Source of the DNA: JACMNW01 sp031406155
Lineage (GTDB): Bacteria; Pseudomonadota; Alphaproteobacteria; Rhodobacterales; Rhodobacteraceae
Assembly: GCA_031406155.1 (NCBI GenBank)
Contig: JANOGW010000003.1
Location: forward strand, 158,723 to 222,722
Reading direction: 5' to 3'
Length of the DNA: 64,000 nt
The position numbers were made by a program, and so were the translations under genes. This document shows, one piece after another, positions 25,471 to 36,063 of the stretch. The notes under the pieces were generated by a model that worked only from the letters and a program-made list of their open reading frames with translations, had not been told where the DNA came from and made no database searches. Numbering within the stretch: position 1 is the first letter of the stretch; the number at the start of each line of letters is the position of its first letter.

Positions 25471-27759
25471 GTGCAAAGGGCTGCGCGCAGCACTACTTGG
25501 GTCAAGCTGTTGCGCCTGCGCCGTTTGCGTCGGTTTCAAACGGCGATGACGCTTGGGCTGGTGGTTCTTGGCCCGATACTGGCAGTTGCCACATTTCTTG
25601 CGCTCGGACCGTTCAGTCAGGGGGCAAGCTCGCCCGCCTTGCGCATCGTGCTGCTGGCCGACATGGTCTACATCCTTGTCGTGGCCGCACTGGTGTTGCA
25701 ACGATTGGCCCGGATGGCAGCGGATCGGCGCATCCAGTCGGCGGGATCGCGCCTGCATTTGCGGCTGTCGGGGGTGTTCGCACTGATCGCCCTGATCCCG
25801 ACCGTTCTGGTGGCGGTGTTCGCCGTTCTGACGGTGAACGTCGGGTTGGAGGGCTGGTTTTCCGACCGGGTTCGGCAGGTTGTCGGCAATTCGCTGGCGG
25901 CGGCACAGGCATACGAGGGCGAACATCGGCGCGACCTGACCGAGGATGCCGAAAGCCTTGCCGGCTTTATCGAAGTTGCCAAGCAATCGACGTTCTTCCT
26001 GCGCGATGACCAGTTGCGCCCGGTGCTGACCCAAGGCCAGGATGCCATTCAGCGCGGCCTGCGCGAGGCGTTCCTGATCGACGGTGCCGGTGAATTGAAG
26101 ACACGAGGCGAAAGATCCTACCTTTTTGATTTCGAGAAACCATCTGCCGAGGATATGGCCCGCGCCAAGGCCGGCGAGACAGTGATCATTCAGGATGCGG
26201 CCAACGATGAATTCCGCGCGCTGGTGCATCTGGGTGCCTTTGCCGACCGATATCTTTATGTCTCGCGCAATGTGGACGGCGAGATTTTGGGCCTGCTGGA
26301 CGAGACGCAGGAAACCGTCCGGCTTTATCAGCAACTGGAGTCCGAACGTGGAAAATTGCTGTTCGAGTTCGGGCTGCTGTATCTGGGCTTTGCCCTTATC
26401 CTTATTCTGGCCGCCGTCTGGCTTGGTCTGTGGTTCGCCGAGCGTCTGGCACGCCCGGTAGGACGGCTTGCCGGCGCGGCACAGCGGGTGGGCAACGGTG
26501 ATCTCGACGTGACGGTTCAGGAAGAGGAAGGCGACGACGAGATTGCCATGCTGGGTCGCATCTTCAACCAGATGACGCGGCAATTGAAGGGCCAGCGCGA
26601 GGCGCTGATTTTAGGCCATAGCCAGACCGAACGGCGGCGTCGGCTGTTTGATTCCGTCCTGTCATCGGTAACGGCGGGGGTGATCGGGCTGGATGCGGGG
26701 GGCAGGATCGCCTTTGTCAACCGCGCCGCCGAGCGCCTGCTGGATGTCACCGATGGCGCAACCGAACTTCAGCTTGGTGTTGCAGTGCCCGAATTCGCGG
26801 ACCTCTTCGAACGCTTGCAAGACGGGTCCGGGGCTGCGGTGCAAGACGAGGTGCGGCTAGCGCGCAAAGGCAATCTGGAAAGCCTGCTGGTGCGCATGTC
26901 GGTTCGCACCAATGATGCGGGGCGGCTGGAAGGCTACGTCGTGGCCTTTGACGACGTGACGCAATTGGTTTCGGCACAAAGAATGGCTGCCTGGGGCGAT
27001 GTGGCCCGGCGGATCGCGCATGAGATCAAGAACCCGCTCACCCCGATCCAGTTGTCCGCCGAACGCATCAAGCGCAAGTTCAGCCCCTTGGTAGGCGATC
27101 ACGGCGCGGATCTAGAGCAATATGCCGACGTGATCATTCGCCAAACCAACGACTTGCGACGCATCGTTGATGAATTTTCCAAGTTCGCCCGGATGCCGGA
27201 ACCGGATCGCCGCGAGCAGGACCTGACCGCGCTGGTACGCGACGCTTTGATCTTGCAGGAAGGTGGCCAGCCCGGTGTGCACTTTGTCGCATCCTTGCTG
27301 GCGGAGCCTTTGCTGCTAGATCTCGATGCAACCATGATTTCGCAGGCGTTGACGAACCTGATCAAGAACGCGGGAGAAGCTATTGAAACAAAGCGTGAAA
27401 AGGGCATTGATGTTGAAGCAAGGCCGGAAGTTCGCGTCAGTATGACGGTGACGCCGCAGGAGGCCGTGATCGAGATTGCCGACAACGGTATCGGTCTGCC
27501 CGCGGATCGCGCGCGATTGTTCGAACCCTACGTGACAACCCGTGAAAAGGGCACAGGCCTTGGCTTGCCCATCGTGAAGAAAATTGTTGAAGAGCACGGC
27601 GGGACGTTGGCCTTGGTCGATGCGCCCGTCTTTGACGGCAACAGTCATGCAGGGGCAATGGCGGTCGTCCGTCTGCCCCGCACAACCAAGACCGCGCGCC
27701 CGCGCCCGAGCAAAGGCAGCATGGCAGGCCGCAGTGAAACCGCTGGAGGACAGGTATAG
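25471..27759 (+). CDS. ntrY: Nitrogen/redox sensor histidine kinase NtrY
   Basis: A 762-residue membrane kinase. Two or three helices lie near the N-terminus (TLGLVVLGPILAVATFLAL; IVLLADMVYILVVAALVL; FALIALIPTVLVAVFAVLTV), followed by a periplasmic sensor segment and another helix (LIFGLLYLG region). Then come HAMP (ARPVGRLAGAAQRVGNGD), PAS (GVIGLDAGGRIAFVN), HisKA (AHEIKNPLTPIQL) and HATPase (NLIKNAGEAI, GTGLGLPIV). With NtrX it responds to nitrogen and, in relatives, to redox state and envelope changes. The start is GTG at 25471 with no strong ribosome site. Confidence 0.95.
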   Translation: MQRAARSTTWVKLLRLRRLRRFQTAMTLGLVVLGPILAVATFLALGPFSQGASSPALRIVLLADMVYILVVAALVLQRLARMAADRRIQSAGSRLHLRLSGVFALIALIPTVLVAVFAVLTVNVGLEGWFSDRVRQVVGNSLAAAQAYEGEHRRDLTEDAESLAGFIEVAKQSTFFLRDDQLRPVLTQGQDAIQRGLREAFLIDGAGELKTRGERSYLFDFEKPSAEDMARAKAGETVIIQDAANDEFRALVHLGAFADRYLYVSRNVDGEILGLLDETQETVRLYQQLESERGKLLFEFGLLYLGFALILILAAVWLGLWFAERLARPVGRLAGAAQRVGNGDLDVTVQEEEGDDEIAMLGRIFNQMTRQLKGQREALILGHSQTERRRRLFDSVLSSVTAGVIGLDAGGRIAFVNRAAERLLDVTDGATELQLGVAVPEFADLFERLQDGSGAAVQDEVRLARKGNLESLLVRMSVRTNDAGRLEGYVVAFDDVTQLVSAQRMAAWGDVARRIAHEIKNPLTPIQLSAERIKRKFSPLVGDHGADLEQYADVIIRQTNDLRRIVDEFSKFARMPEPDRREQDLTALVRDALILQEGGQPGVHFVASLLAEPLLLDLDATMISQALTNLIKNAGEAIETKREKGIDVEARPEVRVSMTVTPQEAVIEIADNGIGLPADRARLFEPYVTTREKGTGLGLPIVKKIVEEHGGTLALVDAPVFDGNSHAGAMAVVRLPRTTKTARPRPSKGSMAGRSETAGGQV

Positions 27760-27762
27760 GTT

Positions 27763-29187
<1,425 letters not shown>

Positions 29188-29288
29188 GCGTGCGCGAAGA
29201 TTGACCATTGCGGCTGCATCTGCCAAGGAATGACGCTTGACCTGGCATCGATCCGGGGCCGCCGGGGCCAAAATCAAAGAGGCGGACG

Positions 29289-30668
29289 ATGAAAGTGATC
29301 ATCTGTGGCGCGGGGCAGGTGGGCTGGCAGATAGCGCGCCATCTGTCGGGCGAAAAGAACGATGTCACTGTGGTTGACAGCAATGCCGATCTTGTGCGGC
29401 GTGCGACGGAAACGCTTGATGTTCAGGGCGTTGTGGGGTTTTGTTCATATCCGGATGTGCTGGACCGGGCTGGCGCGCGCAATGCGGACATGATCATCGC
29501 CGCAACCTATTCGGATGAGGTGAACATGGTCACCTGTCAGGTCGCGCATTCGGTCTTCAACGTGCGGCGCACTATCGCAAGATTGCGCAGCCAGAATTAT
29601 CAGGATCCGCTTTATTCCGATCTGTTTCGCCGCGATCATTTGCCCATCGACGTGATCATCAGCCCCGAGCGCGAAGTGGCCGAGGCAGCCCTGCAGCGTC
29701 TTGCCGCCCCGGCGACGTTTGACAGCGAAAGCTTCATGGGGGGGAAAGCGCAACTGCTGGGTATCGCGCTGGATGACGACTGCCCGGTCCTTGCCACACC
29801 ACTGCGCCAGTTGAACGAACTGTTTTCGACCCTGAAGGCCATCGTGGTCGGTGTGCGGCGCGGTGGGCGGCTGTTTGCGCCCGATCCCGCGGACGAGCTG
29901 TCTGTCGGCGATCAGGTTTATGTATTCAGCCATGCCGATGACATTAACAGATCGCTTGAAATATTTGGGAAGAAGACGAAAAAGCAAGAACGCATTGTCA
30001 TTATCGGCGGTGGAAACGTCGGGCTTTCCGTAGCGTTGGCGCTGGAGGCGCGCAGCGACCGGACCCGCACCAAGATCATTGAAAAAGACCGCGCGCAGGC
30101 TGAACGGTCGGCAGACCAGTTGCAGCGCACAATCGTGCTGCACGGCGATGGCATGGATATGGATATCTTGATGGAGGCCAGCATCGACAGGGCTGACGCA
30201 GTGCTGGCGGTGACGGATGACGACAAGACCAACCTGCTGGTTGCGGTGCGCGCAAAACAGGCGGGCTGCCAGATGGCGATTGTGCTGGTCAATGACCCGA
30301 CACTGGCCCCACTGATGGGCCCGTTGGAGATTGACGCCTACATCAACCCGCGGGCAACGACGGTCAGCTCGATCCTGCGCCATGTCCGGCAGGGGCGCGT
30401 TCGTGCGATCTATTCGATCGGCGATGCCGAGGCCGAAGTGATCGAGGCGCAGGTTCTGACCACATCACCAATTGCCGGTCGCCTGATCCGCGAGATAGAA
30501 TTTCCCGACGGCGTTCTGGTCGGGGCATTGTTGAAGGGCGACAAGGTCATCAAGCCGACCGGGGACCTTCGCATTGATGCAGGCGATACGATTGCCCTGT
30601 TTGCCATGTCAGCGGATATCCCCGAAGTGGAAAGGCTGCTGCAGGTTACAATCGACTTTTCCAAATGA
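29289..30668 (+). CDS. trkA: Trk potassium uptake regulatory subunit TrkA
   Basis: A 459-residue cytosolic NAD-binding subunit that gates the Trk potassium channel. Two RCK repeats are present: the first starts MKVIICGAGQVGWQIARHLSGE, the second IVIIGGGNVGLSVALALEA, each a Rossmann GxGxxG. Each is followed by a TrkA_C domain (LFAPDPADELSVGDQVYV and VIKPTGDLRIDAGDTIALF). The stop overlaps trkH by four bases. The location after ntrYX is conserved in alphaproteobacteria. Confidence 0.97.
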   Translation: MKVIICGAGQVGWQIARHLSGEKNDVTVVDSNADLVRRATETLDVQGVVGFCSYPDVLDRAGARNADMIIAATYSDEVNMVTCQVAHSVFNVRRTIARLRSQNYQDPLYSDLFRRDHLPIDVIISPEREVAEAALQRLAAPATFDSESFMGGKAQLLGIALDDDCPVLATPLRQLNELFSTLKAIVVGVRRGGRLFAPDPADELSVGDQVYVFSHADDINRSLEIFGKKTKKQERIVIIGGGNVGLSVALALEARSDRTRTKIIEKDRAQAERSADQLQRTIVLHGDGMDMDILMEASIDRADAVLAVTDDDKTNLLVAVRAKQAGCQMAIVLVNDPTLAPLMGPLEIDAYINPRATTVSSILRHVRQGRVRAIYSIGDAEAEVIEAQVLTTSPIAGRLIREIEFPDGVLVGALLKGDKVIKPTGDLRIDAGDTIALFAMSADIPEVERLLQVTIDFSK

Positions 30669-32170
30669 GGGGCCTGCAAAGCTTATCGGAGTTGCCGCTT
30701 CTGGTGATTTTGATGGGGATAGGGTCAGTCGGCATGATGATGCCTGCCGCTCATGCCGTGGCCATGGGGCACTTCGGGGTTGCAAGAGGCTTCTTTTATT
30801 CCAGTATCGTCGTTCTGGTTTTGACGGCAATGATTGCGATTGCCACAGCATCCTACCGTGGGCGTGCATCCGCGCAGGGCCAGTTGTTGTCGGTGATCGG
30901 GGTTTATCTGGTTCTGCCGGTCCTGTTTGCGTTTCCCATGCAGCAGGCGACCACCGGGGTTTCGTTTGGCGACGCGTGGTTCGAAATGCTGTCGGCCTTT
31001 ACCACCACCGGCGCGACGGTCTTTGATACGCCTGGCGCGATTGCCCCATCGGTTCATTTCTGGCGCGCTATGGTCGGATGGTTGGGTGGGTTTTACAGCC
31101 TGTTGATTACGGCGTCGGTTCTTGTTCCCATCGGGCTTGGCGGGGTCGAATTGATGGGTGGGCGCGTTCCGGGCAAGGCCGGGGGTGGCGGTCAGATCAC
31201 CCGGATCGCCGAGCCATCGCAGCGGATCGCTCATTACACCGCCCTGATGTTCCCGGTCTACGTAGGTTTGACGCTGATCTTGTGGGTCGCGCTGTTGGTG
31301 GCGGGCGATTCCGCGCTGATTGCGCTGTGTCACGCGATGGGTACGCTGTCGAGCAGTGGCATTTCCCCGCTGGTGGGTCTTGGCGGCACCGCGTCCGGCC
31401 TGACCGGCGAGATGCTGATTTTCATGTTTATGGCCTTTGCTTTGACGCGGCGGCTTTGGCCCGGTGCCGTGATGGTGGATCGGTCCTTGAAGCCCTGGCA
31501 AGACCCCGAATTGCGGCTTGCCGTAGGAATCGTGGCGGCGGTGACGGCTGTGCTTAGCTTCTATCACGCTGTTCTGATCTATAACGGCGTCGGCGTGGAG
31601 ACGGTATTTGTAACGCTTCGTGCCATCTGGGGCACTGCTTTTACAACTCTGTCATTCCTGACCACCACCGGATTTCAATCGGGCACTTTGCCGGATCTGG
31701 GGTCGGCCGGGTTGGTCTTTCTGGGGCTTGCTATCATTGGTGGTGGCGTTGCGACGACCGCCGGTGGCGTCAAGTTGCTGCGGGTCTATGCTTTGCTGCG
31801 CCACGGCGAGCGTGAACTGGAACGCGTGGTCCACCCCCATTCAATCGGTGGGCATGGTCCGGTGGCGCGGCGACTTCGGCGTCAAGGGGCTTATTTGGCA
31901 TGGATTTTCTTCATGATGTTCGGTGTATCGATTGGCGGGATCACTGCTGCACTGACGCTCGCCGGGCTGGGGGTGGAAGACGCCCTGCTGCTTGGCGTTG
32001 CCGCACTTAGCAACACCGGGCAACTGGCAACGATCATTGGCGATGCGCCGATCAGCTATGCCAGCCTCGAGGCAGTTCCAAAGGCCCTGCTGGGCAGCGC
32101 CATGATCCTGGGCCGGCTAGAGATATTGGCCATCTTTGTCGTCTTTTCGCGCGAAAGTTGGGCCCGCTAG
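30665..32170 (+). CDS. trkH: Trk-type potassium transporter membrane subunit
   Basis: A 501-residue membrane protein with the four pore-loop repeats of the TrkH/KtrB family. The first, FEMLSAFTTTGATVFDTP, and the third, ALTTLSFLTTTGFQSGTL-like, carry the TTTG selectivity element; SSSGISPL and ALSNTGQLATI are the weaker repeats. It forms the potassium channel opened by TrkA. The ATG overlaps the trkA stop, so the two are coupled. Confidence 0.95.
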   Translation: MRGLQSLSELPLLVILMGIGSVGMMMPAAHAVAMGHFGVARGFFYSSIVVLVLTAMIAIATASYRGRASAQGQLLSVIGVYLVLPVLFAFPMQQATTGVSFGDAWFEMLSAFTTTGATVFDTPGAIAPSVHFWRAMVGWLGGFYSLLITASVLVPIGLGGVELMGGRVPGKAGGGGQITRIAEPSQRIAHYTALMFPVYVGLTLILWVALLVAGDSALIALCHAMGTLSSSGISPLVGLGGTASGLTGEMLIFMFMAFALTRRLWPGAVMVDRSLKPWQDPELRLAVGIVAAVTAVLSFYHAVLIYNGVGVETVFVTLRAIWGTAFTTLSFLTTTGFQSGTLPDLGSAGLVFLGLAIIGGGVATTAGGVKLLRVYALLRHGERELERVVHPHSIGGHGPVARRLRRQGAYLAWIFFMMFGVSIGGITAALTLAGLGVEDALLLGVAALSNTGQLATIIGDAPISYASLEAVPKALLGSAMILGRLEILAIFVVFSRESWAR

Positions 32171-32298
32171 CCGCCGTTGTCGCGCGCAGATTTAAGGGCT
32201 GGAAACTCCGACGTTCCCGCTTCATACTCCGCTTGCACCTTTGGGGATAGGCCGAAGGTCGGGGACACCAACCATAACAAAAAAAGGCAAAAGAAAAA

Positions 32299-32532
32299 AT
32301 GGCTGCCGATAAGCAAAATTTACAAGATGCGTTTCTAAATCATGTGCGCAAAGCCAAAGTTCCAGTGACAATCTTCCTGATCAACGGCGTCAAATTGCAG
32401 GGTGTCATCACCTGGTTTGACAATTTCTGTGTGCTGCTGCGCCGGGATGGTCAATCGCAACTGGTGTACAAGCATGCGATTTCGACCATCATGCCCGGCG
32501 CGCCGATCAGCCTTTATGAGGGTGAGGACTGA
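32299..32532 (+). CDS. hfq: RNA chaperone Hfq
   Basis: A 77-residue Sm-like protein with the Sm1 (VPVTIFLINGVKLQGVITWFDNF) and Sm2 (LVYKHAISTIMP) motifs. The hexamer binds small RNAs and mRNAs. YKHA matches the conserved YKH of the proximal RNA-binding face. The upstream stretch is very A-rich rather than a typical ribosome site. Hfq followed by hflX is the usual order. It would be the partner of any sRNA such as the candidate near 50.5 kb. Confidence 0.98.
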   Translation: MAADKQNLQDAFLNHVRKAKVPVTIFLINGVKLQGVITWFDNFCVLLRRDGQSQLVYKHAISTIMPGAPISLYEGED

Positions 32533-32594
32533 TTTCCGACCTGCCCAACACTGACGATCCGGATGACGATTTCGCCGCGACGGCGGCTGAAAGC

Positions 32595-33869
32595 ATGCAC
32601 AGCACGCAAGCGGTCGCCATGCGTGCCTATGTGCTGCATCCTGATTTGAAATCCTCCCGTTCGCGACGGTTGCCTGAACATGGCCTGGCCGAAGCGGTGT
32701 CTTTGGCCGCAGCCCTGCCGAACATTGACGTTGTTGGGGCTGAAGTGGTTCGTCTGGCGCGGCTGCAACCGGGCCTGCTGTTTGGCAGCGGCAAGGTTGA
32801 GGAGTTGAAAGAGCGTCTTCACGCGTTGGATGTCGGGCTTGTTCTGGTGGATGGGCAGGTGTCACCCGTACAGCAGCGTAATCTGGAAAAGGAATGGGGT
32901 GTCAAGCTGCTTGACCGCACCGGCCTGATCCTCGAGATTTTTGCCGATCGTGCGCGCACCCGGGAGGGCGTGTTGCAGGTGGAACTGGCGGCGCTCAGCT
33001 ATCAGCGGACCCGGCTGGTGCGGGCCTGGACGCACCTCGAACGGCAGCGCGGTGGCTTTGGCTTTGTGGGTGGCCCCGGCGAGACGCAGATCGAGTCTGA
33101 CAGGCGGGCCATCGATGATCAGGTGATCCGCATCAAGCGGCAACTGGACCGCGTGGTACGCACGCGCGAACTGCACCGCGCCGCACGCCGCAAGGTGCCG
33201 TTCCCGCTGGTGGCGCTGGTGGGCTATACCAACGCCGGAAAATCGACGCTGTTCAACCGCATGACCGGGGCAGACGTGTTGGCCAAGGACATGCTTTTCG
33301 CCACGCTGGACCCCACGATGCGCGCCATCTTGCTGCCATCTGGGCGCAAGATCATCGCATCCGACACGGTGGGCTTCATTTCTGATCTGCCGACGCAACT
33401 GGTCGCGGCGTTTCGCGCCACGCTGGAAGAGGTGCTGGAGGCCGACCTGATCTTGCACGTGCGCGATATCGCGCATCCCGAAAGCACCGAACAAGCCGCC
33501 GATGTGGCCGAGATACTGGCAAGCCTGGGGGTGAAGGCGACCACCCCGATGATCGAGGTGTGGAACAAGCTGGATCTGGTCGAGCCCAGCCTGCAAGCCA
33601 GTCTTATCGCTCAGGCCAACGGGCAAAGCGGGGTTTACGCGATCTCTGCGACAACCGGCGAAGGGCTGGACGATCTGCTGGCAGCAATGTCGGCGCATCT
33701 GGACGATGCGAAGACCGACATCACCTTGACGCTTGGCTTTGCCGAGGGACGCAGGCGGGCGTGGCTGCACGGCGAAGGTGTGGTCATGGCCGAGCGGCAG
33801 ACCGATGCCGGGCACCAACTTGATGTGCGCTGGACCGCGCGGCAGGCGGCACGGTACGCAGCAATGTAA
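32595..33869 (+). CDS. hflX: Ribosome-associated GTPase HflX
   Basis: A 424-residue GTPase that splits or rescues stalled ribosomes. The N-terminal HflX domain has LFGSGKVEEL and GGPGETQIESDRR. The G domain has G1 GYTNAGKST, DTVGF for G3 and NKLD for G4. The first ATG is 32595, but it has no ribosome site. The frame is open back to an ATT codon at 32532 that overlaps the hfq stop and sits 6 bases after GAGG. That would add 21 acidic residues (PNTDDPDDDF), so a non-canonical coupled start is possible. Confidence 0.93.
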   Translation: MHSTQAVAMRAYVLHPDLKSSRSRRLPEHGLAEAVSLAAALPNIDVVGAEVVRLARLQPGLLFGSGKVEELKERLHALDVGLVLVDGQVSPVQQRNLEKEWGVKLLDRTGLILEIFADRARTREGVLQVELAALSYQRTRLVRAWTHLERQRGGFGFVGGPGETQIESDRRAIDDQVIRIKRQLDRVVRTRELHRAARRKVPFPLVALVGYTNAGKSTLFNRMTGADVLAKDMLFATLDPTMRAILLPSGRKIIASDTVGFISDLPTQLVAAFRATLEEVLEADLILHVRDIAHPESTEQAADVAEILASLGVKATTPMIEVWNKLDLVEPSLQASLIAQANGQSGVYAISATTGEGLDDLLAAMSAHLDDAKTDITLTLGFAEGRRRAWLHGEGVVMAERQTDAGHQLDVRWTARQAARYAAM

Positions 33870-33882
33870 ACTTGGCGCGGCC

Positions 33883-35100
33883 CTACGGCCCGGCCACGAT
33901 GCCACGGTCCATCAACGCCCCGATCTGACCCGCCGCCAGCCCCAGCACATCGGCCAGAACAGCCTCGCTGTGCTGGCCCAGCGTGGGGGCCGGACGCGGG
34001 GGCAATCGGTCGAACGCGGTCGAGGTGACGGCGCTGCCCGGCACCGGATAGTGGCCGATGCCCGGTTGCAGCAGATCGGCAAACATCGGGTTGTCGGCCG
34101 ATAGATCGGGATCCGTCCGCACCGCCTGCGCAAAGCTGCGAAACGGTGCCCATGTCAGCTTGGCTGCATCCATCCGCGGCGCGATGGTCGCCAGATCACG
34201 GGCCGCGAACCATGGCGCGAACACGGCGGTGATCGCGTCGCGGGCGAGGAACCGGTTGCCCTCGTCTGCCAGATCAAGGCCCAGCTGTGCTGCCAGCGCC
34301 GCAATCGCGTCTTGTGCCCCAAGGGCGCGCACCAGCCCGACCCATTGCCGGTCAGTCAGGCCGATCACCATCACCCGGTTGCCGCAGGCGGTGATAAAAT
34401 CCTGGCCATAGGCACCGTACAGGGCATTGCCGGATTTTGGCCTGTCAGCGCCATTAACGCAAACCTCGCCAATGATGCCCAGATGGCCCATCATGGCCGC
34501 CGCCACGTCTTTCAGCGCAAGTTCGGCCAGCTGCCCCGACCCGGACCGCAGCCGGTGCCGTTCGGCGGCCAGCAGCGTGTTCACCACCACCTGACCCGCG
34601 ATACAATCCCAGGCCGGGAGCACATGGGCGACCGGTTCGGTCGACCCGACCGGCCCGGTCGCCATCGGAAAGCCGAGGCTGGGATTGACGGTGTAATCCA
34701 CCGCAGGCTCGCCCCGCCGCGTGCCCAGCAGCGACACCATGATCAGATCGGCGCGGCGGGCAGACAGGGCCGGATAATCCATCCATGACGGCCCGCGCAG
34801 ATTGGTCAGGAACATGCCCGCATTCGGGCCGGGGGCGGTTATCAGGCTGGCGATGATCTCTTGCCCCTCGGGGTGGGCCATGTCGATGGCAAGCGAGCGT
34901 TTGCCCTTGTTCAGCCCGGCCCAGAACAGACTGGCCCCACTCGTGGTCACCGGCCATCGCCGGGCATCGAGCCCACCCTGCAATCGGTCAAACCGGATCA
35001 CATCCGCCCCCATCTGGGCCAATGTCATACCCGCCAGCGGTACCGCCACGAAAGCCGATCCTTCGATCACGCGCATGCCGTGCAGGATGCCGTTGGTCAT
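33883..35100 (-). CDS. CaiB/BaiF family CoA transferase, possibly mesaconyl-CoA C1-C4 transferase
   Basis: A 405-residue family III CoA transferase. The catalytic aspartate is Asp165 in LPAWDCIAG. N-terminal GMRVIEGSAFVAVPLAGMTLAQMGADVIRFD and LNKGKRSLAIDM are family marks. Its ATG at 35100 overlaps the stop of a MaoC/HTD2-type hydratase gene. That pairing resembles mct-meh of the 3-hydroxypropionate bicycle, where Mct shifts CoA within mesaconyl-CoA and Meh hydrates mesaconyl-C4-CoA to citramalyl-CoA. The assignment is inference; other acyl-CoA transfers are possible. Confidence 0.85.
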   Translation of the reverse strand: MTNGILHGMRVIEGSAFVAVPLAGMTLAQMGADVIRFDRLQGGLDARRWPVTTSGASLFWAGLNKGKRSLAIDMAHPEGQEIIASLITAPGPNAGMFLTNLRGPSWMDYPALSARRADLIMVSLLGTRRGEPAVDYTVNPSLGFPMATGPVGSTEPVAHVLPAWDCIAGQVVVNTLLAAERHRLRSGSGQLAELALKDVAAAMMGHLGIIGEVCVNGADRPKSGNALYGAYGQDFITACGNRVMVIGLTDRQWVGLVRALGAQDAIAALAAQLGLDLADEGNRFLARDAITAVFAPWFAARDLATIAPRMDAAKLTWAPFRSFAQAVRTDPDLSADNPMFADLLQPGIGHYPVPGSAVTSTAFDRLPPRPAPTLGQHSEAVLADVLGLAAGQIGALMDRGIVAGP

Positions 35101-35951
35101 GGCGATGCCTTCCATGTGATATCGGCCTGCATGCAGACCAGATTGTCGGCAGTCGCAGTGCACAGGGCCTGAGTGGCGTTCAGGGCAGCTTGCGCCATCA
35201 ACCGTGGGGTGTCGAAATGAAACATCGGCCGCACGCCGCGAAACTTGAAACCAATGGGGAAAGCTCCATCCGCATGCCGCCGGGCCGATTGCATCAGCAG
35301 CATCGCCTGCAACGGGCCGTGCACGATCAGGCCGGGATACTTTTCCACCCCGGTCGCATAGGGCAGGTCGAAATGGATGCGATGCGCATTGAAGGTCAGC
35401 GCGGAAAAGCGAAACAGCCGGACGGTGTCGATGCTGACGGGGTCTTGCCAAACGCAGGTATCCGGCGCCGTGACGGGTGGTGGTGGCACAAAGACCGCCG
35501 GCATCGCGACATAGACGATGTCCTGTTCTTCGGTCACGGCAAGGCCACCCGGGCCGAAGATCTGATGGCCCACAGTCACAAAGACCATGCTGCCCGCGCT
35601 GCCGGTCTTGTCTGAGATTTTCAGGATTTCCGACCGCCGCTGCATCGGTTCGCCGATCCGCAGGGGGGTGTGAAAGGTCAGCCGCCCACCCGCCCACATC
35701 CGGCGTTCAAGCGGCACCGGGGGCAGAAAGCCGCCGCGTGCCGGATGGCCATCGGGGCCAAGCCCGCTGATGTCGATATCTGGGGTCCAGCCCATCCAGT
35801 GCCACAGCGGCGGCAGGATTGCCCCCGCCTCCAGCCCATCCCCTGCACCGGGCGCGCCCAGTGTCGCGGCCATCTGGCGGGCCTGCCGGGGGGAAATGGT
35901 ATCGGTCGCGTCCTCGCTGCGGCCGACCCAGGCGGCGTAGGTCTCCGACAT
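35097..35951 (-). CDS. MaoC/HTD2-type acyl-CoA hydratase, possibly mesaconyl-C4-CoA hydratase
   Basis: A 284-residue double-hotdog hydratase. The N-terminal half has MWAGGRLTFHTPLRIGEPMQRRSEI. The C-terminal hotdog carries the hydratase motif (FNAHRIHFDLPYATGVEKYPGLIVHGPLQAMLL), with the catalytic Asp and His region around FNAHRIHFD. It is coupled to the CoA transferase downstream by ATGA. The ATG at 35951 has GGAGGG 7 bases upstream and is chosen over the TTG at 35957. Substrates in this family range from mesaconyl-C4-CoA to itaconyl-CoA. Confidence 0.87.
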   Translation of the reverse strand: MSETYAAWVGRSEDATDTISPRQARQMAATLGAPGAGDGLEAGAILPPLWHWMGWTPDIDISGLGPDGHPARGGFLPPVPLERRMWAGGRLTFHTPLRIGEPMQRRSEILKISDKTGSAGSMVFVTVGHQIFGPGGLAVTEEQDIVYVAMPAVFVPPPPVTAPDTCVWQDPVSIDTVRLFRFSALTFNAHRIHFDLPYATGVEKYPGLIVHGPLQAMLLMQSARRHADGAFPIGFKFRGVRPMFHFDTPRLMAQAALNATQALCTATADNLVCMQADITWKASP

Positions 35952-36063
35952 GATCAATCCCTCCAGGAGGCCATCTTGAAATATTATTGCGCTACGTCGC
36001 CGCTTTTTGCGGAAAGGTCAATCCATTGTGGGCCCTTTGTGGTGGCAGACCGCAAACCCTTTG

